Shown here: in pieces, positions 5,893-14,793 of the stretch
Position numbering within the stretch: the stretch's first letter is position 1
How the letters are laid out: each line of letters opens with the position of its first letter
Assembly (NCBI GenBank): GCA_021779135.1
Contig: JAJYBH010000025.1
Location: forward strand, 1-33,452
DNA from: Deltaproteobacteria bacterium
Lineage (GTDB): Bacteria > Desulfobacterota > Desulfuromonadia > Geobacterales > Pseudopelobacteraceae
Reading direction: 5' to 3'
DNA length: 33,452 nt
Notes under the pieces: generated by a model
Databases searched by the model: none
What the model was told of the DNA's origin: nothing
What the model saw: the letters and a program-made list of their open reading frames with translations, nothing else
Made by a program: the position numbers and the translations under genes

Positions 5893-6822
5893 TCAAATAG
5901 GATTGGGTGGACGCCTGTTGCTCAAAAAGACCGAGGCAATGATCGAAATGGCCAGTACGCCGAAAATCACCCCGAGTGAAAAGTAGGTCGATATTTCAAA
6001 ACGGGTATCCGCCAGCAGCATCTTGACCCCGACAAAACCCAGGACAAATGATATACCCAACTTCAGATACGCGAACATACCCATCACATTGGCCAGAAGG
6101 AAATAAAGCGATCTGAGTCCCATAATTGCAAAGACATTGGAGGTATAGACGATAAATGGGTCCCTTGTAACGGCGAAGACAGCCGGAATTGAGTCCAGGG
6201 CGAAGACCAAGTCACTCCATTCTATCATCGCCAGGGTCAGGAACAGAGGAGTGGCCGCACGCACCCTGTTTCTACAGATGAAAAACCGGCCACCATGAAT
6301 CCGCTTGGTGATGGGAACAATAATTCTCAGCAGCTTTATCAGCAGGTTCTTCTCCGGTTCAATCTTCTCCTCGCCACCAAAAGCCATCTTGATGCCTGTT
6401 AGTATCAGGATTCCTCCGAAGATGTAGATCATCCAGTAAAACGCTTCCAGCAGTTCAATTCCGGCAAAGATGAAGACCGCTCTCATGACCAACGCACCGA
6501 TGATGCCCCACTTGAGAATCTTCGGCTGGTACAGCCGGGGGATATGGAAATAGGAAAAGATCATAATAAAGACAAACAGGTTGTCCACCGAGAGCGACTT
6601 TTCTAAGACATATCCGGTAAAGAACTCCAGCGCCTTGGTCTCACCAAAATAGAAGTAAATACCAGCGTTAAAAAGCAAGGCCAGCGAGATCCAGATCCCG
6701 GTCCAGGACAGCGCCTCGCGGAAGGAGACCTCGTGGCTCTTCCGGTTCAGACCCAGATCGATGATCAGCATGATCACCACAAGGGTGTTGAAGGCCAGCC
6801 ACATCAATGCTTGAACAGACAT
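5893..6822 (-). CDS. TerC/Alx-family integral membrane metal-ion protein
   Basis: 309 aa, the usual length of the Alx/TerC group, with seven to nine membrane helices. It contains the acidic signatures of the family: IIDLGLNRKSHEVSFREALSW near the N-terminus, EKSLSVDNLFVFIMIFSYF (about 74-92) and EWSDLVFALDSIPAVFAVT (about 201-219). TerC proteins are linked to tellurite resistance, manganese export and metalation of exported enzymes. The ATG overlaps the stop of the previous gene (TAATG). It is the last gene of a same-strand run that begins at the manganese-type riboswitch in front of htpX, which agrees with the known place of terC/alx genes in yybP-ykoY regulons. The transported ion is inferred. 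Confidence 0.88.
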   Translation of the reverse strand: MSVQALMWLAFNTLVVIMLIIDLGLNRKSHEVSFREALSWTGIWISLALLFNAGIYFYFGETKALEFFTGYVLEKSLSVDNLFVFIMIFSYFHIPRLYQPKILKWGIIGALVMRAVFIFAGIELLEAFYWMIYIFGGILILTGIKMAFGGEEKIEPEKNLLIKLLRIIVPITKRIHGGRFFICRNRVRAATPLFLTLAMIEWSDLVFALDSIPAVFAVTRDPFIVYTSNVFAIMGLRSLYFLLANVMGMFAYLKLGISFVLGFVGVKMLLADTRFEISTYFSLGVIFGVLAISIIASVFLSNRRPPNPI

Positions 6823-7046
6823 TATTTCCCTTTTCTCATTCGGTTAATGCGCTCTTGTACCGTCATCAGTATTCTTTTGGCCCAGATAAATTCGGTAGCC
6901 AGAATGGCAAGTCCAATCGGGATAACCACCACCGCCGGTCCCGGTAACACGATCATGACTACCCCAATAGCCAGGACCGTGAAACCGATTACCATGACTG
7001 TCAGACGCTTTGCCTGCTTCAATGTCCTTATTACAATATGTCTCAA
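6822..7046 (-). CDS. PGPGW-type small transmembrane protein
   Basis: 74 aa from a TTG start at 7046, chosen because GGGGAG lies six bases upstream (plus 7053-7058). Two hydrophobic helices (about 14-35 and 39-52) flank the family core VLPGPAVVVIPIGLAILATEF, the PGPGW (PF09656/TIGR02611) signature, here PGPA rather than PGPG. The tail is basic. Its stop overlaps the terC start, so the pair is translationally coupled. Function unknown; members are often found near stress or envelope genes. Confidence 0.7.
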   Translation of the reverse strand: MRHIVIRTLKQAKRLTVMVIGFTVLAIGVVMIVLPGPAVVVIPIGLAILATEFIWAKRILMTVQERINRMRKGK

Positions 7047-7102
7047 ATATTACTCCCCTACCGATAAAGACTTTTACTTCCGCCCGGATTATCACGATAT
7101 TA

Positions 7103-7546
7103 TCACCGATTATACGGAATGGCAGAGCTTGACGACTTTTTCTTCTTGATATAACGGTAGACGAGGTAGCCCCCTCCTGTCAGCAGGATTATTTCAAACA
7201 GGCCTATGCCACCCCCACAACCCCCACCGCCCACGCCACCAGTTCCGGCCCCGGCAAAGCTGCTGAACAGCATGCTTCCCAACATGCCACCCATCATGCC
7301 GCCGGCCATATTTCGCATGAACCCGCCGCCAGTCTGTTGTTGAAAGGGACCGGGGGCAGGCGAAACCTGCCGTGACTGGCTCGGCTGAGAATAGGCGGGT
7401 GCCGGCCGCGAATAGCTACGCGAACTGCGGCCACCCATTGAGCGGCCGCCGCCTGCCCTGGCCTCGGCGTTAAACTCCAGAACGGTTATGCTCAAAAACA
7501 GTACGGCGGCCACAACGGTAAATACCCTGGTAATGTGTCTTTTCAT
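7103..7546 (-). CDS. Secreted Gly/Ser-rich protein resembling a truncated Tim44-like protein
   Basis: 147 aa from ATG 7546, with AAGGAG eight bases upstream. A signal peptide ends near 'EFNAEARAGGG'. A low-complexity Arg/Ser/Pro/Gln region follows, then a Met/Gly-rich segment (residues about 74-95) and one membrane helix, GLFEIILLTGGGYLVYRYI, with a KKKK stop-transfer. The same layout begins bacterial Tim44-domain proteins ('EARxxGGGRSxG', Gly-rich stretch, 'IGLFxIIL..YRFIKKR'), but those continue with a globular Tim44 domain of about 150 residues, which is absent here. It is either a shortened paralogue or a membrane-tethered fragment with its own role. Confidence 0.6.
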   Translation of the reverse strand: MKRHITRVFTVVAAVLFLSITVLEFNAEARAGGGRSMGGRSSRSYSRPAPAYSQPSQSRQVSPAPGPFQQQTGGGFMRNMAGGMMGGMLGSMLFSSFAGAGTGGVGGGGCGGGIGLFEIILLTGGGYLVYRYIKKKKSSSSAIPYNR

Positions 7547-7590
7547 CAAGAAGTCTCCTTGGGAGCAGCGTTTCCGGCTAGCCGGGTGTA

Positions 7591-7809
7591 TTACATGCAC
7601 AGCTTGCGTTGTTTGGATCTCCACAGATCAATGGCCTCCCTCATGATCTCGGAGATGCTTTTGGAGGTTGTCTTGATCAGTTTTTCCAATATTTTCTTTT
7701 CGTCATCGCTGATACGCAGTGAAATGACATTCTGCAACTGCTCTGTTTCTTTTCTGTTCTTCTTGGAAGATTTCGGTTCCCTGGTGATAAGTTTCCTTGT
7801 GTAAGACAT
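7591..7809 (-). CDS. Ribbon-helix-helix (CopG/Arc-like) small regulator
   Basis: 72 aa from ATG 7809 with a strong AGGAGG eight bases upstream. The C-terminal half reads 'NVISLRISDDEKKILEKLIK' followed by TTSKSISEIMREAIDLW, a beta strand and two helices as in ribbon-helix-helix DNA-binding proteins. The N-terminus is basic (KSSKKNRKE). Antitoxins often have this fold, but no toxin gene adjoins it. It sits between htpX and the Gly-rich protein with gaps of 52 and 44 bases, so it is probably in the riboswitch-led operon and might regulate it. Confidence 0.7.
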   Translation of the reverse strand: MSYTRKLITREPKSSKKNRKETEQLQNVISLRISDDEKKILEKLIKTTSKSISEIMREAIDLWRSKQRKLCM

Positions 7810-7861
7810 GGCTTCCTCCTGTGTGGTGTGCCGGGCAGTATAGCCCAACTGTTAGGGTTGG

Positions 7862-8728
7862 TCAGAATGTTCGGGTGGCCAGTGCTTCAAGTCGTGCGAT
7901 ACGTTCCTCCATTGGTGGATGGGTAGAAAAGAGCGACATGATGCCGCCGCCTGTCAGTGGGGTGACGATAAACAAATGGGCTGTGGCAGGACTCGCTTCA
8001 TGCATCGGAATTACCTGAGAGGCGCTGTGCAGTTTGCGCAAAGCTCCAGCCAGAGTGAGCGGTCTACCGCAAATTTCAGCACCGGTGGCATCCGCCAGAT
8101 ATTCACGTGAGCGGGAGACAGCCATCTGGATCAGCATAGCCGCAATCGGTGCGATAATCGCCATGGCCAGCGACCCAATCACGCCGCCCACTCCGCCCCC
8201 CTCATCATCATTAGTCCGACCGGCGCCGAACATGGCCCCCCACTGCAGCATGTTGCCGAGCATCGAAATGGCGCCGGCAAATGTGGCCGCTATGCTAGAA
8301 ATCAGTATGTCGCGGTTTTTGACATGGGCCAGTTCATGGGCCATGACACCTTCCAGTTCATCAGGGGTGAGGATACGCAGGATGCCTTCGGTGGCGGCGA
8401 CAGCGGCATGTTCGGGATTTCGGCCTGTAGCAAAGGCATTGGGGGACTCATCAGGTATGATGTACACCCTGGGCATGGGGAGTCCGGCCCGACAGGCCAG
8501 GCGCTCGACCATCCCGTAGAAGAAGGGGTGAGCGTCTCGGGAAATCTCCTGGGCATTGCACATCCTGAGAACGATCTTGTCGGAAAACCAGTAGGAGCCG
8601 AAGTTCATGACAGCCGCCATGCAGAAGGCAACCAGCATGCCCCCCTGGCCACCGATGACGCCCCCCATAAAGACCAGCAGTATGGAGAGCAGGGAGAGAA
8701 GAATTGTTGTTTTGAAACGATTCATCAT
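7862..8728 (-). CDS. htpX: HtpX membrane zinc metalloprotease
   Basis: 288 aa. ATG 8728 is preferred because GGAGG lies eight bases upstream; an apparent GTG at 8737 is part of that ribosome site. Two N-terminal membrane helices (residues about 8-45) are followed by the gluzincin motif HELAH (131-135), with the third zinc ligand in [12 protein letters not shown] (E209 region) after a second hydrophobic pair (about 143-165 and 185-205). HtpX degrades damaged membrane proteins in envelope quality control. It is the first gene after the riboswitch leader, so its expression is probably tied to manganese. Length and motifs are normal for the family. Confidence 0.93.
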   Translation of the reverse strand: MMNRFKTTILLSLLSILLVFMGGVIGGQGGMLVAFCMAAVMNFGSYWFSDKIVLRMCNAQEISRDAHPFFYGMVERLACRAGLPMPRVYIIPDESPNAFATGRNPEHAAVAATEGILRILTPDELEGVMAHELAHVKNRDILISSIAATFAGAISMLGNMLQWGAMFGAGRTNDDEGGGVGGVIGSLAMAIIAPIAAMLIQMAVSRSREYLADATGAEICGRPLTLAGALRKLHSASQVIPMHEASPATAHLFIVTPLTGGGIMSLFSTHPPMEERIARLEALATRTF

Positions 8729-8765
8729 GTTTAACACCTCCGACGATAATTATTTCGCCGAAGGT

Positions 8766-8813
8766 AATAAAAAAGACCTTTACCCCCGGCATTATTGCCT
8801 GGATAAAGGTCTT
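8766..8813 (-). terminator. Riboswitch-controlled intrinsic terminator
   Basis: On the minus strand AAGACCTTTA (plus 8804-8813 complement) and TAAAGGTCTT (plus 8773-8782 complement) form a 10-bp stem. It is followed at once by a run of six T (plus 8769-8774). It lies 38 bases before the htpX start codon. Formation requires the 3' strand of aptamer helix P1. Confidence 0.85.
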
Positions 8814-8908
8814 GTTGGCAGATTTCTGCCCCGGTCCCGGGTCTTTCGACCGTATTGACGGAATCCGGGTCGGCCTTGTCTGTGGCCGATAACTACTCCC
8901 CTTTAACT
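8766..8908 (-). promoter_or_regulatory. yybP-ykoY (manganese) riboswitch in the htpX leader
   Basis: Read on the minus strand the leader has the blocks expected of yybP-ykoY aptamers: TTAAAGGGGAGTAG at the 5' end (plus 8893-8906), CCGTCAATACGG in the middle (plus 8850-8861) and AACAAGACCTTTA at the 3' side. The 5' TAAAGG (plus 8900-8905) can pair with the 3' CCTTTA (plus 8804-8809) to close helix P1. The same CCTTTA is needed for the terminator, so the two structures exclude each other. Known members bind Mn2+ and many turn expression on. The class call is strong by eye but was not checked against a covariance model. Confidence 0.85.
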
Positions 8909-9304
8909 TACTGGCAAATAATAAGCACTGAGTCAGAGGATGTCAAGAGATACTGGAAAGATTCTGGCGGAGTGATTTTGACCGATGGGATTCAAGTATG
9001 ATCTTTGTATGCAGTTGCAGCTATCGGGCTGAATGCCTGTGTCCATTCCTGATCGAATAGTATAGATCTCAGGGCGTACGGATGTTGAATGACGATCTCT
9101 ACGGCCAACTGAAAGATGCCGGCTTGAATGAGATCCGCTTCGGTCTTGAACAGCGCAGAGAACTTTAGTTTGGGACTATGCCAGGTTTCATGCGTGATAT
9201 TCGGACATTATTGATGAATCATCAACTAAGTAAAACCCGCTTTCGACATCCCGCTTGACCAACATGAAATCTGAAACAGCTAAAAATACAGCATGTTGGA
9301 AATA
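8909..9304. other. Mostly non-coding spacer upstream of the htpX leader
   Basis: No complete gene is seen. One short plus-strand stretch (9062-9166) looks like worn coding sequence and is listed separately. The start of the htpX transcript must lie at its left edge, but no clear -35/-10 pair stands out. Confidence 0.4.
9062..9166 (+). pseudogene. Short coding remnant, possibly radical-SAM-like
   Basis: A frame reads GVRMLNDDLYGQLKDAGL followed by NEIRFGLEQRREL and a stop. 'L-(N/T)-D-x-L-Y-x-x-L-K-(D/E)-A-G-L-x-E-I-R-F' is common after the second strand of radical SAM barrels. It is only about 34 residues with a stop just upstream, so at best a fragment; the family call is tentative. Confidence 0.3.
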
Positions 9305-9508
9305 TTAACGGGCAAACCTCTGCACCTCTGCTACGTCAGACCAGGAAACCGGCTCACCGGGTGAGCAAACCATCACCTTGTGTCGGTCCCCAGTGTCCCG
9401 TGCGGTTAGTTCGTACTCGTAATTCCGGCTCTTTTGGCGTTGCCGGCGTTGCGGCTCCTTGATGTATACCGGGCTACACCAGCGTCGCCGCGCCTTGGCA
9501 ACAACCAA
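9305..9508 (-). CDS. Doubtful 67-codon hypothetical ORF
   Basis: The frame opens with a TTG and has no convincing ribosome site. The product is basic at the N-terminus (KARRRWCSPVYIKEPQRRQR) and ordinary afterwards (RNYEYELTARDTGDRHKV). No family or motif is recognised. It stands 41 bases after the SDR stop on the same strand. It may be a small gene or chance. Confidence 0.2.
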   Translation of the reverse strand: MVVAKARRRWCSPVYIKEPQRRQRQKSRNYEYELTARDTGDRHKVMVCSPGEPVSWSDVAEVQRFAR

Positions 9509-9549
9509 AATATCTCGGAATTACTTCCCACGACCAACCAAACGGGACA

Positions 9550-10314
9550 CTAGTTTCGCCCGGCCATGACGCCGCCGTCCACGTTCCAGATCGCACCGGT
9601 GATCCAGCTTGCATCATCCGAGAGCAGGAACATGATCACCGCTGCCACGTCGCGAGGCTTGCCTACCCTCCCAATCGGATGAAAATCATTGAAAGCCTGC
9701 AGGGCTTCGTGGATCTCGTCCGGGTTGATGAAGGAGCCGTAGATGGGTGTCTCCACCACGGCGGGGGCCACCGCATTGACCCGTATGCCATATCCAGCAA
9801 GTTCCATCGCCAGGTGTTGCGTCAAGGCGTGCAGACCGGCCTTGGCCATCGAGTAGGCCGATGAGGGCGTAGCCTTGATCGCCTGATGGGCCCACATCGA
9901 GCCGATATTGACGATTGCCCCGCCGCCGCTGGCCACCATGTTCTTTGCCACCTGCTGGGTCACAAAGAACATGGCCTTATTGAGATCCAAGTAGGCGTCA
10001 TAGTCATCGTTCGTATGTTCCAGAAAAGACCTGGGTAAGAATACACCGGCGGCGTTGACAAGGTATTTCACGTCTTCCATCTCATCGCGCACGTGACGAA
10101 CCAGACGTTCAACATCCGCATGCTTCGTAAGATCGCACGCAACTATGTGCACCTTGCCGGGAGCAGCAAATGCTGCACGTGCTCTCTCAAGTTTCTCCTC
10201 TGCTTTGCCGACCAGCGTCACCGAAGCGCCGGCATCGGCCAGCATCCTGGCCGTTTCCAAGCCCATACCGCTGCTGCCGCCAACGATAAGTGCGTTCTTG
10301 TCTGAAAAGCTCAT
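9550..10314 (-). CDS. SDR-family NAD(P)-dependent oxidoreductase
   Basis: 254 aa from ATG 10314, with AAGGGGGG eight bases upstream. It is a classical short-chain dehydrogenase: cofactor loop GGSSGMG (residues 12-18), NAAG (87-90), and the active-site tetrad N112, S139 (NIGSM), Y154 and K158 (YSMAK). The C-terminus '[17 protein letters not shown]' is the usual ending of this family. The residues after strand beta-2 ([11 protein letters not shown]) do not clearly choose NAD or NADP. Substrate unknown. The small Cys-rich gene lies 77 bp upstream on the same strand and may be co-transcribed. Confidence 0.88.
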   Translation of the reverse strand: MSFSDKNALIVGGSSGMGLETARMLADAGASVTLVGKAEEKLERARAAFAAPGKVHIVACDLTKHADVERLVRHVRDEMEDVKYLVNAAGVFLPRSFLEHTNDDYDAYLDLNKAMFFVTQQVAKNMVASGGGAIVNIGSMWAHQAIKATPSSAYSMAKAGLHALTQHLAMELAGYGIRVNAVAPAVVETPIYGSFINPDEIHEALQAFNDFHPIGRVGKPRDVAAVIMFLLSDDASWITGAIWNVDGGVMAGRN

Positions 10315-10391
10315 GTTGATCCCCCCTTCATAGAGCGGCACCTTGGAATCCGGGGAGGCCCTGTAAAACAGGCTTGCAGCCCGGAAATCCG

Positions 10392-10559
10392 TCAAGAGAG
10401 TGGCTGAGGCGCACAGAGGTTGTCGGGGCTGTTGGCCTTGGCACCGCAGTTGCCGCATTCAACGGTCGGTTTGTCGCTGAGGCTTTTGATGCACTCATCG
10501 TTGTTCTCTGCCTTGAGGGCACACATATGCATCTTGTGTTGTTCGATATTGCACGCCAT
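10392..10559 (-). CDS. 55-aa Cys-rich zinc-ribbon-like protein
   Basis: The ATG at 10559 has AGGAGG six bases upstream. The product begins [18 protein letters not shown] and contains [17 protein letters not shown], so C3, C13, C35, C38 and C49 could form a metal site, most plausibly a CxxC zinc knuckle. Similar short proteins occur in Geobacter-type genomes, but I know no function. It is short, has a clean ribosome site and a terminator-like hairpin just upstream at 10645-10676, which separates it from the next unit. Followed by the SDR gene after 77 bp. Confidence 0.7.
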   Translation of the reverse strand: MACNIEQHKMHMCALKAENNDECIKSLSDKPTVECGNCGAKANSPDNLCAPQPLS

Positions 10560-10644
10560 GACATCCTCCTTTTTCCGGATACAAGATTTACTTCCTCACT
10601 GACAAGTATATCAAAAACTTTGCATCCTTTTGAAAGATTCAAAC

Positions 10645-10676
10645 AAAAAGCCCCGGATACATTACCGGGGCTTTTT
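10645..10676. terminator. Perfect bidirectional intrinsic terminator
   Basis: AAAAAGCCCCGG (10645-10656) and CCGGGGCTTTTT (10665-10676) are perfect inverted repeats with an 8-nt loop. The GC-rich core flanked by A5 and T5 works on both strands. No convincing gene ends at it, which suggests that a gene to the right (10.7-11.2 kb) has decayed. Confidence 0.8.
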
Positions 10677-11230
10677 CGACAAATTTCTGGCGCTGCCTGT
10701 GATACGTTATCCCGATTCGTCGGTAACGCCCCATACGATGTCGAATGCCACGCCCGTTATCGGGCCGCAACATCCAGGTTAACCTTGGGGTTCGCCTTTT
10801 TTAAGCGGTTTGTACGCGCTTGACGGATGGTTTAAAACGCTTTCGCGTTGTCGCAGCAGCGCCAAAATTATCTGCTCCGGAATACCGTTCGACCGTTCGA
10901 GCATACGTCCATTTCTTCCATTATGGCCCGGATAACGCATCCACCGTTCATCACGGAAGCGGTATTGCACATCGCGTTTGAAACCAGGCTATGTTTATAG
11001 TTATCGACAGTTTCCTCAACTGCGTGTGTACGCATATTCCAGAGCATCTGTCAAAGAGCGGTACTGCTTGTAGTTATATTGTACCACCAAAAATTGAATT
11101 CGTCGAACTGGTGGAATCCGGAGTCACATCCTCCGGCAGACAGCCGTCGCAGGTCGGGTTACTGCAATTTTTAGCGGATTGTGGGATAATTTAACCAGAA
11201 AGCAGGTGCTAGAAAAAGGTGGTGTTTCGC
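10677..11230. other. Gene-poor region with weak ORFs
   Basis: The only sizeable minus-strand frame runs from 10970 to 10779 (GTG start, product beginning MQYRFRDERWMRYPGHNGR, about 63 codons, extending upstream to a stop near 10988). It has even coding-like composition but no ribosome site and no recognised family. A plus-strand frame at 10991-11194 overlaps nothing but also lacks a ribosome site. Both are treated as unproven. GATAAT at 11184-11189 is a candidate -10 for the 61-aa gene at 11231. Confidence 0.35.
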
Positions 11231-11416
11231 ATGTCAGCCCAGACTGTGCAGAATGAGGCGGAAATAATCGAGAAACTGGCCGAAGAGGCCGAGATCCTCG
11301 TAGATGAAGACGACACCAAAAAGGACCTCAAAGAGAAACGCGGGTTCTTGAAACAGACCTTGTATGATGGTTCCAACAAACTGAAACACATCATCCCGAA
11401 GGGTAAACACCTCTAA
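11231..11416 (+). CDS. 61-aa acidic hypothetical protein
   Basis: ATG 11231 has AAGGTGG at a suitable distance. The product is strongly acidic and helical in its first half (EAEIIEKLAEEAEILVDEDD) and basic at the end (KLKHIIPKGKHL). It has no Cys, no membrane segment and no known domain. It stands alone and converges with the EF-G gene. It could be a small structural or regulatory protein; no function can be given. Confidence 0.5.
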   Translation: MSAQTVQNEAEIIEKLAEEAEILVDEDDTKKDLKEKRGFLKQTLYDGSNKLKHIIPKGKHL

Positions 11417-11536
11417 CGGCAGAACCGGTAAGGTTCCGGGGATGAAGCTGTCATTCACGTTTTCAGTCCAGATGTAACTGCCGGTGAACGATGTGCCCCA
11501 TACTCAACGTGGGGGGGTGCGCACTGATCATTGTTA

Positions 11537-13603
11537 TCAGGGTGACAATCCGAACAGCTGCTGGACCTCGGGCGGGGCTTCCTCGAAACGCAGGAATTCC
11601 ATGGTGTAGCTTCCGCGCCCCCGGGTAGCGCTGCGCAGCTCGGTCATGTAGCCGAACATCTCCGCCAGTGGCACGACCGCCCGCACCAGCTCGCTGTCGC
11701 CGCGCGTGTCCAGTCCTTCCACCCGGCCGCGCTTCTGCTGGAGCGAGCCGAGCACCCGGCCCAGGTTTTCGGTTGGAATCTCCAGCTCCAGGGACATGAT
11801 CGGCTCCAGGAGATAAGGTCCGCCATCCTGCGCCCCGAGTGCCAGCCCACGCAGGGCAGCCGCCCTGAGCCCCGGCTCGCTGGGCACCTCAGCATCCTGC
11901 AGGATCTCCAGCACCTGCACCTCCAGGTCGGTGAGGGGGTAGCCGCTCCGGCAACCGGTCAGACAACCCTGTTGCAGGCTCTCCTCCACTGCTGCCAGGA
12001 GTTCGGGGGTGAGGGGGGATACGGCGGGCGGCAGAAGGATGCGCACACCGCTCCCGTACGGCAGGGGGGTGAGACGCAGCAGCAGCTCCGTCGTCTCCAA
12101 ACGCCGTGCCCCTGCCCGCTGGAAGACCTCCCGTCGTATCACCCGCTGCCGCAAGGCCTCGCGATAGACCACCCGTGGACGGCCGGTCACCACCTGTACC
12201 CCATACTCGCGTTTGAGCCGGTCGATGATGATCTCCAGATGGAGTTCTCCCATGCCGGTAAGGATCGTCTGGCCGGTCTCGCGGTCTTCGTGCACCCGGA
12301 AGGTCGGGTCCTCCCACTGAAGCTGCTCCAGGGCAAGGGGGAGATGCTCACGCCCCTCCACGCGCCTGGCTTCCACCGCCAGTGAAACGACCGGTTCCGG
12401 AACAGCAAGCCCTTCCAGCACCAGCGGTTGCAGCGGGTCGCTGATGGTATCGCCGGTCAGGGTACTCTGGCAGCCGGAGACTGCAACGATGTCACCGGCG
12501 TGCGCTTCCGGGATTTCTTCGCGCCTGTGGGCGTGCATGCGGAACAGGTGCCTGATCCGCTCTTCCGCGCCCCGGCTGCTGTTGAGCAGCAGCACCCCGT
12601 TGCGGAGTGTCCCGCTGTAGATGCGCAGGTAGGTGAGCCGCCGGTTCTGCTCGGCCACCACCTTGAAGGCCAGTGCCCGCAGCGGCGCATCCGGATCGCA
12701 GATTGTCTGCTCCCGTGCGCCGGTTGTCGGGCTATACCCTGTCAGGGGCGGCGTTTCCACTGGCGAGGGGAGATACCGGCCGACAGCATCCAGCAGCGGC
12801 TGGATGCCCTTGTTGCGCAGCGCGGTCCCCATCATGACCGGGAAGAGGGAGCAGGCCAGCGTTCCCCGTCGCAGAGCGCTGCGCAGCCTTTCCTCCGTAA
12901 CCCGTTGCCCGTCCAGAAAATCGGCCATCACCCCGTCATCGAAGTCGGCGGCCACCTCGGTCAGTTTCAGGCGCGCCTCCTGCGCTTCCTGCAGGGCACC
13001 GGCCGGGATTTCGCCCCGTCGCACCGTACTCCCCAGATCGGACTCGTCAAAGAAGAGCGCCTCCTCGCTCAGCAGGTCGATCACACCGCCGAATCCACCC
13101 TCCGCACCGATGGGAAGCTGCAGAAGTGCCGGGCGCGCCTTCAGCCGCGTCTCCAACTGGCACAGCACCTGGCGGTAGTCCGCACCGACACGGTCCATCT
13201 TATTGATGAAACAGATCCGCGGGACAGTGTAACGATCCGCCTGACGCCAGACCGATTCGCTCTGGGGCTGAACCCCTTCCACCGCGCTGAAGATGGCCAC
13301 GGCCCCATCCAGGACCCGCATGCTCCGCTCCACCTCGATGGTGAAGTCAATGTGCCCGGGGGTGTCGATCAGGTTGATGCGGTACTCACCCCAGCGGCAG
13401 GTGGTGGCGGTGGCGGTGATGGTGATCCCCCGTTCCTGCTCCTGGGGCATCCAGTCCATGACCGCCTGGCCATCATGCACCTCCCCCATCTTGTGGGTCT
13501 CGCCGCTGTAATAGAGGATCCGCTCCGACACGGTGGTCTTGCCTGCGTCGATATGGGAGATGATGCCGATGTTGCGGATGGTGTCGAGGTAGTGCTGCTC
13601 CAT
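11537..13603 (-). CDS. Elongation factor G paralogue (EF-G2-like translational GTPase)
   Basis: 688 aa with all five EF-G domains. GTP-binding motifs: G1 HIDAGKTT (17-24), G2 RGITI (58-62), G3 DTPGH (80-84) and G4 NKMD (134-137). Domains IV-V are present, with [12 protein letters not shown] near the end. The sequence departs from housekeeping EF-G: P-loop context '[21 protein letters not shown]' instead of the usual '[15 protein letters not shown]', many Arg/Leu-rich substitutions in domain IV and unusually high GC. It is not in a str operon with rpsL, rpsG and tuf, so it is more likely a second, accessory copy than the main fusA. Its role (back-translocation, recycling or stress) cannot be told from sequence. 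Confidence 0.85.
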   Translation of the reverse strand: MEQHYLDTIRNIGIISHIDAGKTTVSERILYYSGETHKMGEVHDGQAVMDWMPQEQERGITITATATTCRWGEYRINLIDTPGHIDFTIEVERSMRVLDGAVAIFSAVEGVQPQSESVWRQADRYTVPRICFINKMDRVGADYRQVLCQLETRLKARPALLQLPIGAEGGFGGVIDLLSEEALFFDESDLGSTVRRGEIPAGALQEAQEARLKLTEVAADFDDGVMADFLDGQRVTEERLRSALRRGTLACSLFPVMMGTALRNKGIQPLLDAVGRYLPSPVETPPLTGYSPTTGAREQTICDPDAPLRALAFKVVAEQNRRLTYLRIYSGTLRNGVLLLNSSRGAEERIRHLFRMHAHRREEIPEAHAGDIVAVSGCQSTLTGDTISDPLQPLVLEGLAVPEPVVSLAVEARRVEGREHLPLALEQLQWEDPTFRVHEDRETGQTILTGMGELHLEIIIDRLKREYGVQVVTGRPRVVYREALRQRVIRREVFQRAGARRLETTELLLRLTPLPYGSGVRILLPPAVSPLTPELLAAVEESLQQGCLTGCRSGYPLTDLEVQVLEILQDAEVPSEPGLRAAALRGLALGAQDGGPYLLEPIMSLELEIPTENLGRVLGSLQQKRGRVEGLDTRGDSELVRAVVPLAEMFGYMTELRSATRGRGSYTMEFLRFEEAPPEVQQLFGLSP

Positions 13604-13737
13604 GATGGTGGCTGCTCCTGTCGAAAGATCCTGCCCCCCCTGCCGGCTGGTACCACGGAAAAACCTCGTCCAAGTGTCTGATATGGTTGAGGTTGCATTT
13701 TTCCGCTCTCGGTTATCTTGCCGGGATGGGTTAAGGG

Positions 13738-14793
13738 CTATACGGGAGAGATTCTGAGGCTGGTCTGTCCGAAAGATATCAGATCGTTTGGGGCAAGCTG
13801 CGTCATGGCAACCATTTTGCCGTTGACCTTGGTTCCATTCGTGCTCGCCAGATCTTCAAGCACCAGTTTATGCTCGACTATTTTGAGTTCCGCATGTCGT
13901 CGCGAGATAAGGCGGTCATCCAGTATCAAGTCACAGGCTTTGCGACCAATTGTACAAGGAAGCGTTACCGTAAAGCGTTCCCCCTGAAGAGGCCCTGACT
14001 CGACGGTGAGTACGACGCTGGGAAGTTTCGGCTTAGGATGAATAGCCTTGACGAGGACCTCAATACCCTCTGTTCCAGGTGTTGGCGGTTTTTCAGCGTC
14101 ATCGGCACGTCTGTCTTTCAGGTACCCGACCGTAAGCAGTTTGTAGAGCGATTCTTTGTCAAGATTGTATGAATCCTCTGACATCGGTGTACTCATGTCA
14201 CGGAAAATATAGGCCTGCACCTTTTCTCCGGGTTGTAATGCATAAAACAGCAACTCCTCCTCGAAGGACATTCCTTCCGGTCGCTCAAAGGCCAGATCGG
14301 CATAATGAGCGAGTGTCCCTTTTCCATCCCTGAAAAAGAAAAAATTCATTTTATTATCACGACAGAGGGCGATCACCGCATTCGCACCAACCTCGCCGAT
14401 CTGTTGCACGATATATTCGAAATCGAGCAGCGAGGGGGGCGCTTTGATGGCCGGCTCTTCCTGCAGAAAGAGCAGCATGCTTTTCAGCAGAACCGGATCG
14501 GTCTTGCAGAGGGAAATGAAGCGGGGCTCTTCGGCGGAGCTTGCCAGATGCCTCCCCAGCTCGTGGATTGAGTAACGGCTCGGCTTGCCATCTTCATATC
14601 TTCCGGCAGCATAGGGTGCGCCATTAAAGAAAAAGAGAAAATGAAGGCTGGATCCGAGGCCCGTAAGCTTTAGGTAACCGGTAAAAGGGGGAGAAGCTAC
14701 GTAGGACATCTCCAGTAATCTGTGCAACAGTTCACGGGAAAAGGGTTTACTATCGCAGAGAACTTTCTGTAGTGGAAACTGGTAGCTGTCCAT
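13738..14793 (-). CDS. FHA-domain signalling protein
   Basis: 351 aa. The C-terminal about 95 residues form a complete FHA phosphothreonine-binding domain: IGRK (282-285), SRRH (297-300) and STNGT (317-321). Residues 1-235 form a novel region rich in beta and aromatic stretches ([33 protein letters not shown]), looking like a duplicated sensory domain of the DUF4388-like type. A linker with Pro and Thr joins them. It is transcribed away from the kinase gene across a 224-bp divergent region, and is the natural reader of phosphothreonine marks set by that kinase and erased by the PP2C protein. ATG 14793 lacks a strong ribosome site. Confidence 0.85.
   Translation of the reverse strand: MDSYQFPLQKVLCDSKPFSRELLHRLLEMSYVASPPFTGYLKLTGLGSSLHFLFFFNGAPYAAGRYEDGKPSRYSIHELGRHLASSAEEPRFISLCKTDPVLLKSMLLFLQEEPAIKAPPSLLDFEYIVQQIGEVGANAVIALCRDNKMNFFFFRDGKGTLAHYADLAFERPEGMSFEEELLFYALQPGEKVQAYIFRDMSTPMSEDSYNLDKESLYKLLTVGYLKDRRADDAEKPPTPGTEGIEVLVKAIHPKPKLPSVVLTVESGPLQGERFTVTLPCTIGRKACDLILDDRLISRRHAELKIVEHKLVLEDLASTNGTKVNGKMVAMTQLAPNDLISFGQTSLRISPV

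Noticed and set aside
9539-9551. GGGACACTA beside the SDR stop as a third copy of the 46-bp repeat
   Set aside because: Only about 8 bases match; the rest of the repeat is absent.
12428-13681. Long plus-strand open frame opposite EF-G (417 codons)
   Set aside because: It mirrors the codon pattern of the GC-rich EF-G gene, lacks a ribosome site and gives a His/Pro/Gln-rich product with no domain.
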